A stretch of DNA of 32,379 bases from Methylotenera sp. GTDB taxonomy: Bacteria > Pseudomonadota > Gammaproteobacteria > Burkholderiales > Methylophilaceae. The first letter of the stretch is position 1; every line of letters begins with the position of its first letter. A program made the position numbers and the translations under genes. Below the pieces are notes generated by a model. It searched no databases and had not been told where the DNA came from. It saw nothing but the letters and a program-made list of their open reading frames with translations. The stretch covers positions 1-32,379 of the forward strand of contig JABFSF010000090.1 in assembly GCA_013140755.1 (NCBI GenBank), written 5' to 3'. Shown here piece after piece: positions 29,401-32,379 of the stretch.

Positions 29401-29683
29401 ATTGACTGCTAATGGTTTAAAAGTCCAAGCAGTGAATAAAGTAGCAGAAGGTCGCCCACATATTGTGGATATGATTAAAAATGGTGATATTAGCTTTATT
29501 GTGAATGTGACTGAAGACAAACGTGCCGTGGCGGATTCTTACGAAATTCGCCGCAGTGCCTTGCAAAATAAAGTGACGTATTACACCACATTGGCAGGTG
29601 CCAAAGCCGCATGTATTGGCATGGCGCACATGCAAGAGATTCAGGTAGAGTCACTACAAAACTTGCATAAACGTCTTAGCTAA
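26480..29683 (+). CDS. carB: Carbamoyl-phosphate synthase large subunit
   Basis: This 1067-residue synthase uses bicarbonate, two ATP and CarA-derived ammonia. It contains two homologous halves, each with an ATP-grasp domain: [17 protein letters not shown] near residue 14 and its partner [16 protein letters not shown] near 559; metal-binding [15 protein letters not shown] and [15 protein letters not shown]. The C-terminal MGS-like allosteric domain (about 940-1067) includes [11 protein letters not shown]. The length is normal and the two-gene order is conserved. Translation is coupled to carA. Confidence 0.98.
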   Translation: MAKRTDIKSILIIGAGPIVIGQACEFDYSGAQACKALREEGYRVILVNSNPATIMTDPEMADATYIEPVTWQVVEKIIEKERPDALLPTMGGQTALNCALDLDKHGVLAKFNVELIGASKEAIDKAEDRLKFKDAMTKIGLGSAKSAIAHSMEEALQVQANIGYPAIIRPSFTMGGSGGGIAYNREEFITICERGLDASPTSELLIEESLLGWKEYEMEVVRDSADNCIIICSIENLDPMGVHTGDSITVAPAQTLTDKEYQIMRNASLAVLREIGVDTGGSNVQFAINPVDGRMIVIEMNPRVSRSSALASKATGFPIAKVAAKLAVGFTLDELRNEITGGATPASFEPSIDYVVTKVPRFAFEKFPQADSRLTTQMKSVGEVMAIGRTFQESFQKAMRGLEVGVDGLDEKTTDLDTITKEIGVPGPERIWYVGDAFRMGLSVEDVFNISKIDPWFLVQLKDIIDREQALKGKHIADLDKAAMLQLKRRGFSDRRLAKLLDTDQHAVRAYRQALNVRPVYKRVDTCAAEFATNTAYMYSTYEEECEAQPTSKKKIMVLGGGPNRIGQGIEFDYCCVHAAFAMREDGYETIMVNCNPETVSTDYDTSDRLYFEPVTLEDVLEIVALEKPVGVIVQYGGQTPLKLARDLEKAGVPIIGTTPDAIDCAEDRERFQKMLQTLGLKQPPNRTARTEQEALRLAGEIGYPLVVRPSYVLGGRAMEIVQEQSQLERYMREAVKVSNESPVLLDRFLNDALEVDVDALSDGNEVIIGGIMEHVEQAGVHSGDSACSLPPYSLSAKLQDELRDQTKQMAKALGVVGLMNVQFAIQGETVYVLEVNPRASRTVPFVSKACGLQLAKVAARCMVGQSLASQHVTREIVPPFYSVKEAVFPFIKFPGVDTILGPEMKSTGEVMGVGSTFAEAFLKSQLGASTKLPEGGRAFISVRKEDYQKVVEIAQQLHHLGFELVATKGTAAALTANGLKVQAVNKVAEGRPHIVDMIKNGDISFIVNVTEDKRAVADSYEIRRSALQNKVTYYTTLAGAKAACIGMAHMQEIQVESLQNLHKRLS

Positions 29684-29715
29684 AATACACTTCAATATAG
29701 TAACTAAACCATTCG

Positions 29716-29749
29716 AAACCACGCTCATGTGAGTGTGGTTTATTTTTTA
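29716..29749 (+). terminator. Intrinsic terminator after carB
   Basis: AAACCACGCTCA and TGAGTGTGGTTT pair over 12 positions (one G-U) with a tight turn, followed by a run of T (TATTTTTTAT). It lies 32 bases after the carB stop and 15 bases before the greA start, overlapping the greA leader, so some readthrough into greA is possible. Confidence 0.75.
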
Positions 29750-29763
29750 TACAAGGATGTAGT

Positions 29764-30246
29764 ATGGCAGTGAATCAAATTCCAGTGACAGTACGTGGTG
29801 CTGAACTATTAAAAGAAGAATTACAACGCTTGCGTGGTGTAGATAGACCTAACATTATTCAAGCGATTGCTGAAGCGCGTGCGCAAGGCGATTTGTCGGA
29901 AAATGCAGAATATGAAGCTGCTAAAGACAGGCAAAGCTTTATTGAAGGGCGTATCGCAGAACTTGAAGCTAAATTATCTAACTTGCAAATTATTGACCCG
30001 CAAACCTTGAACGCTGAAGGTCGCGTGGTGTTTGGCGCAACCGTGCGCTTTGAGGATTTGGATTCAGGCGATTCAAAAACATACCAAATTGTGGGCGAAG
30101 ATGAAGCTGATATTAAAAATGGCAAAATTTCTGTGAGTTCACCAATAGCACGTGGCTTGATTGGTAAATCTGAAGGCGATATTGCAGAAATTTCAGCACC
30201 AAGTGGCATCAAGGAGTATGAAGTGTTGGAAGTGTTGTATATTTAA
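29764..30246 (+). CDS. greA: GreA transcript-cleavage factor
   Basis: This 160-residue protein enters the RNA polymerase secondary channel and stimulates cleavage of backtracked transcripts. The N-terminal coiled coil (about 12-77) contains the tip acidic pair region [14 protein letters not shown], and the C-terminal FKBP-like domain has G-A-T-V-R-F-E-D-L and [13 protein letters not shown]. An AAGGA ribosome binding site precedes the ATG. The carB-greA order is widespread in Proteobacteria. Confidence 0.97.
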   Translation: MAVNQIPVTVRGAELLKEELQRLRGVDRPNIIQAIAEARAQGDLSENAEYEAAKDRQSFIEGRIAELEAKLSNLQIIDPQTLNAEGRVVFGATVRFEDLDSGDSKTYQIVGEDEADIKNGKISVSSPIARGLIGKSEGDIAEISAPSGIKEYEVLEVLYI

Positions 30247-30274
30247 TTGAAAGCTTAGTTAAAGGTTTAAACGT

Positions 30275-30712
30275 ATGGCTAACAGATTATCACTCATTAT
30301 TACTGCCTTATGGGCGGGGGCACTCTGGATGACAGGTATCAGCGCATACTTGCTGTTTGATAGTTTGCAAGATAAGCAGTTAGCGGGTAGTTTGGCGGGT
30401 AAGTTATTTACAGTTGTGAGTTATATTGGGCTTGTAAGCGCATTTTATTTGCTTATTCACCGCTTATTTCAATACGGCACACCCGCACTCAAGCAAGCAT
30501 TTTTTTGGGCTGTATTCGTCATGTTGTTATTAGTGTTGGCTGGACATTTTGGTATTCAGCCAATTTTAGAAGGGCTTAAAACACAAGCCATGCCAGCGGA
30601 TGTGATGCAAAGTGTGTTTGCAGACCGCTTTAGAACTTGGCATGGTATTGCTAGTATGGCGTATGTGATGGAGTGTTTGTTGGCTTTTGTGATGGTGCTA
30701 AAAGTAAGGTAA
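30275..30712 (+). CDS. DUF4149-type membrane protein
   Basis: This 145-residue integral membrane protein has four hydrophobic segments: about 6-26 (I-I-T-A-L-W-A-G-A-L-W-M-T-G), 45-62, 74-93, and 122-143. The opening helix with W-A-G-x-L-W and the closing region with F-R-T-W-H-G-I-A-S match the uncharacterised DUF4149 family, often found beside greA or yhbY in Betaproteobacteria. It follows greA by 28 bases with an AAAGG site and is probably co-transcribed. Function is not known. Confidence 0.8.
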   Translation: MANRLSLIITALWAGALWMTGISAYLLFDSLQDKQLAGSLAGKLFTVVSYIGLVSAFYLLIHRLFQYGTPALKQAFFWAVFVMLLLVLAGHFGIQPILEGLKTQAMPADVMQSVFADRFRTWHGIASMAYVMECLLAFVMVLKVR

Positions 30713-30759
30713 GCAAAAAATCCGTGAACCTTACTTAAAACACATCATCAGAAAAATAG

Positions 30760-31068
30760 TTAAAGCTTGGGAATAATGACTTTAGCACTTTCTTTGATAG
30801 TGCTACTTGCACGGTAAAACACCAATTGCTTACCAATATGATGTACCGCTATGGCATTCGTTTTTTGGCTAATTTCATCAAACATGGCTTTGCGTGCATT
30901 ACGATTATCGCCCGCTACTTGCACTTTAATAAGCTCGTGTGCATTAAGATTTAGCTCAATTTCTTTAATCACATTTTCGGTGAGCCCATTGTTGCCTATC
31001 ATCACAACTGGGTTTAAGCTGTGGGCGAGGCCGCGTAAATGTGCAATTTGTTTGGTGCTAAGTTTCAT
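30760..31068 (-). CDS. yhbY: YhbY, CRS1-YhbY RNA-binding ribosome assembly factor
   Basis: This 102-residue single CRM-domain protein associates with pre-50S particles in E. coli. It shows L-R-G-L-A-H-S-L-N-P-V-V-M-I-G-N-N-G-L-T-E at about 11-31, in which the G-N-N-G loop is the RNA-contact loop, and later E-L-I-K-V-Q-V-A-G. Length is normal. It is divergent from rlmE (23S methyltransferase), a conserved neighbour pair in which both genes act on the large subunit. The shared 94-base region holds an inverted repeat. Confidence 0.95.
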   Translation of the reverse strand: MKLSTKQIAHLRGLAHSLNPVVMIGNNGLTENVIKEIELNLNAHELIKVQVAGDNRNARKAMFDEISQKTNAIAVHHIGKQLVFYRASSTIKESAKVIIPKL

Positions 31069-31080
31069 GTTGTTGTGCAG

Positions 31081-31119
31081 GTGTTAAATAAAAGCGCATT
31101 TTAACACGTTATTTAACAC
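31081..31119. promoter_or_regulatory. Perfect 11-bp inverted repeat with a third half-site between yhbY and rlmE
   Basis: GTGTTAAATAA (31081-31091) and TTATTTAACAC (31109-31119) are exact reverse complements. A third half, TTTTAACAC, lies between them at 31099-31107. The repeat begins 12 bases upstream of the yhbY ATG and ends 43 bases before rlmE. It could be an operator serving both genes or a 5' leader hairpin of yhbY. No binding protein can be named. Confidence 0.5.
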
Positions 31120-31162
31120 TGCCTTGTGTGCTAGTCAAATTAGGAAATAAGTCGCCTTTAAT

Positions 31163-31780
31163 ATGAAACCAAGTCGTACCAGTAAAGCATGGATGCAAGA
31201 GCATCTAAATGACCCCTATGTAAAACTTGCCCAAAAAGAGGGTTATCGTGCGCGTGCTGCTTATAAGCTGATAGAGATCGATGATAAAGATAAGTTGATT
31301 AAATCAGGTATGACCATTGTGGACTTAGGATCTGCGCCTGGTAGTTGGTCGCAAGTGGCTGTGCAACGATTAAAAGGGCAAGGTAAAGTAATTGCGCTGG
31401 ATATTTTAGAGATGCAACCGATTGGCGGCGTGACTTTTATTCAAGGTGATTTTAGAGAAGCCTCTGTACTCAAACTGTTGGAAGAACAGCTAAATAAAAC
31501 GCAAGTTGACCTTGTAATTGCAGATATGGCACCCAATATCAGTGGGGTGAAGGATGTGGATCAAGCAGGCGCGGTTTATTTAACAGAGTTGGCATTAGAC
31601 TTTAGCAAAGACTGGTTGAAACCTAACGGTAATTTTTTGGTCAAGGTGTTTATAGGTGCAGGGTTTGAAGATCTTTTACAAATGATGCGCCAAATGTTTG
31701 ATAAAGTAGTGACACGCAAACCTAAAGCTTCGCGTGATAGAAGTAGTGAAGTTTATTTGTTAGGCTTAGGCCGTAAATAA
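31163..31780 (+). CDS. rlmE: RlmE (FtsJ/RrmJ), 23S rRNA 2'-O-methyltransferase
   Basis: This 205-residue SAM-dependent enzyme methylates the 2'-O of a 23S rRNA uridine (U2552 in E. coli) late in 50S assembly. The N-terminus S-K-A-W-M-Q-E-H-L-N-D-P-Y-V and R-A-A-Y-K-L-I-E-I give the catalytic Lys. The SAM site is D-L-G-S-A-P-G-S-W-S-Q (about 55-65). D-M-A-P-N-I-S-G (near 122) and F-L-V-K-V-F (near 159) supply the catalytic Asp and Lys. It precedes ftsH, the classical rrmJ-ftsH order of E. coli. Confidence 0.97.
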   Translation: MKPSRTSKAWMQEHLNDPYVKLAQKEGYRARAAYKLIEIDDKDKLIKSGMTIVDLGSAPGSWSQVAVQRLKGQGKVIALDILEMQPIGGVTFIQGDFREASVLKLLEEQLNKTQVDLVIADMAPNISGVKDVDQAGAVYLTELALDFSKDWLKPNGNFLVKVFIGAGFEDLLQMMRQMFDKVVTRKPKASRDRSSEVYLLGLGRK

Positions 31781-31840
31781 AAGCATTTGTAGTTAGAATA
31801 GTCTCTGTAAGCGTTCCCTTTTAATGTAAGGAATAGGGTT

Positions 31841-32379
31841 TTGAACAATATATTTAAGAGTGTTGCAATTTGGTTGGCCATTGCAATGGTAATGATGGCG
31901 ATATTTAACCTTTCTGGCATTAAGGCTAAAACTGATAATGCCATTGGGTACTCTCAGTTTATGCAAGAGGTTAAAAGCGGCAACATTGCAAAAGTTGAAA
32001 TTGATGGCAGGGTGGTGCGTGGAAAAACGCGTGATGGTAAAGACTTTAATACCTATACGCCTAATGATTTATGGATGGTGAGCGACCTCTTGAAGTATAA
32101 CGTAGAGGTTGAAGCTAAGCCTGAAGAGCAACGCTCTGTATTGATGGATATTTTAATTACATGGTTTCCGATGATATTGTTAATTGGCGTGTGGATTTTC
32201 TTTATGCGCCAAATGCAAGGTGGTGGAAAAGGTGGTGGTCCATTTTCATTCGGTAAAAGTAAAGCACGTCAGTTAGATGAAGCGAATAATCAAACTACAT
32301 TTGCTGATGTTGCGGGTTGTGATGAAGCCAATGAAGAAGTATTTGAATTGGTTGAGTTTTTACGTGATCCGACTAAGTT
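31841..32379 (+). CDS. ftsH: FtsH ATP-dependent zinc metalloprotease (N-terminal part, cut by window end)
   Basis: The frame runs from a TTG at 31841 to the window end without a stop (179 codons). The TTG has a ribosome binding site (AAGGAATAGGG) just upstream and gives M-N-N-I-F-K-S-V-A-I-W-L, a typical FtsH opening; later ATGs would cut into the first membrane helix. Visible parts are the first membrane helix (about 7-24), the small periplasmic domain (Y-S-Q-F-M-Q-E-V-K-S-G), the second helix (about 107-123) and the start of the AAA region (T-F-A-D-V-A-G-C-D-E-A). FtsH degrades membrane and regulatory proteins. The catalytic HEXXH lies beyond the window. Confidence 0.95.
   Translation, partial: MNNIFKSVAIWLAIAMVMMAIFNLSGIKAKTDNAIGYSQFMQEVKSGNIAKVEIDGRVVRGKTRDGKDFNTYTPNDLWMVSDLLKYNVEVEAKPEEQRSVLMDILITWFPMILLIGVWIFFMRQMQGGGKGGGPFSFGKSKARQLDEANNQTTFADVAGCDEANEEVFELVEFLRDPTK

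Noticed and set aside
31781-31840. Heat-shock (sigma-32) promoter for ftsH
   Set aside because: No CTTGAA/CCCCAT pair is seen in the short gap; the TAGAAT at 31794 has no matching -35, so ftsH may be read through from rlmE.

Overview
The window looks like a chromosomal segment of a betaproteobacterial methylotroph, most plausibly a Methylophilaceae member (Methylotenera/Methylophilus type). The reasons are a methanol-dehydrogenase accessory cluster in the order mxaR-S-A-C-K-L, a moderately AT-rich base composition, and a housekeeping set typical of Betaproteobacteria (pmbA/darP divergent pair, ribE-ribBX, recA-recX-alaS-lysC, carAB-greA-yhbY/rlmE-ftsH). The assignment is an inference from gene content, not from a database search.

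Layout. 1-1253 (minus): a TetR-family regulator cut by the window edge, and an unrecognised one-helix membrane protein upstream of it. 1399-7939 (plus): a stand-alone paralogue of mxaL, then mxaRSACKL. The seven proteins are one AAA+ ATPase, four von Willebrand factor A or DUF58-type proteins (two of them close MxaL copies), and two membrane/periplasmic partners. Together they form a MoxR/vWA chaperone system thought to mature the periplasmic PQQ-dependent methanol dehydrogenase. No dehydrogenase structural gene lies in the window. 7979-12988 (minus): pmbA, ribE, ribBX, ftsY, then a gene interrupted by an amber codon and a small membrane protein. 13081-15088 (plus): darP and nhaD. 15224-16051 (minus): a secreted PDZ-domain protein. 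16115-18624 (plus): mogA, thiL, pgpA and pncC, tightly packed. 18630-18944 (minus): a small secreted Tyr/Pro/His-rich protein. 19138-25120 (plus): recA, recX, alaS, lysC. 25143-30712 (plus): carA, carB, greA and a DUF4149 membrane protein. 30760-31068 (minus): yhbY. 31163 to the end (plus): rlmE and the start of ftsH.

Most of the window is ordinary core metabolism and translation. The features that stand out are: (i) an in-frame, compositionally distinct insertion of roughly 125 residues inside alanyl-tRNA synthetase; (ii) two close mxaL copies bracketing the mxaRSACK genes; (iii) a conserved-looking gene downstream of ftsY split by one in-frame TAG; (iv) a carA leader with a strong promoter, an immediate long hairpin, and an anti-Shine-Dalgarno match; and (v) a triple-half-site inverted repeat between yhbY and rlmE. 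No tRNA, rRNA, CRISPR array, insertion sequence or phage gene was recognised.
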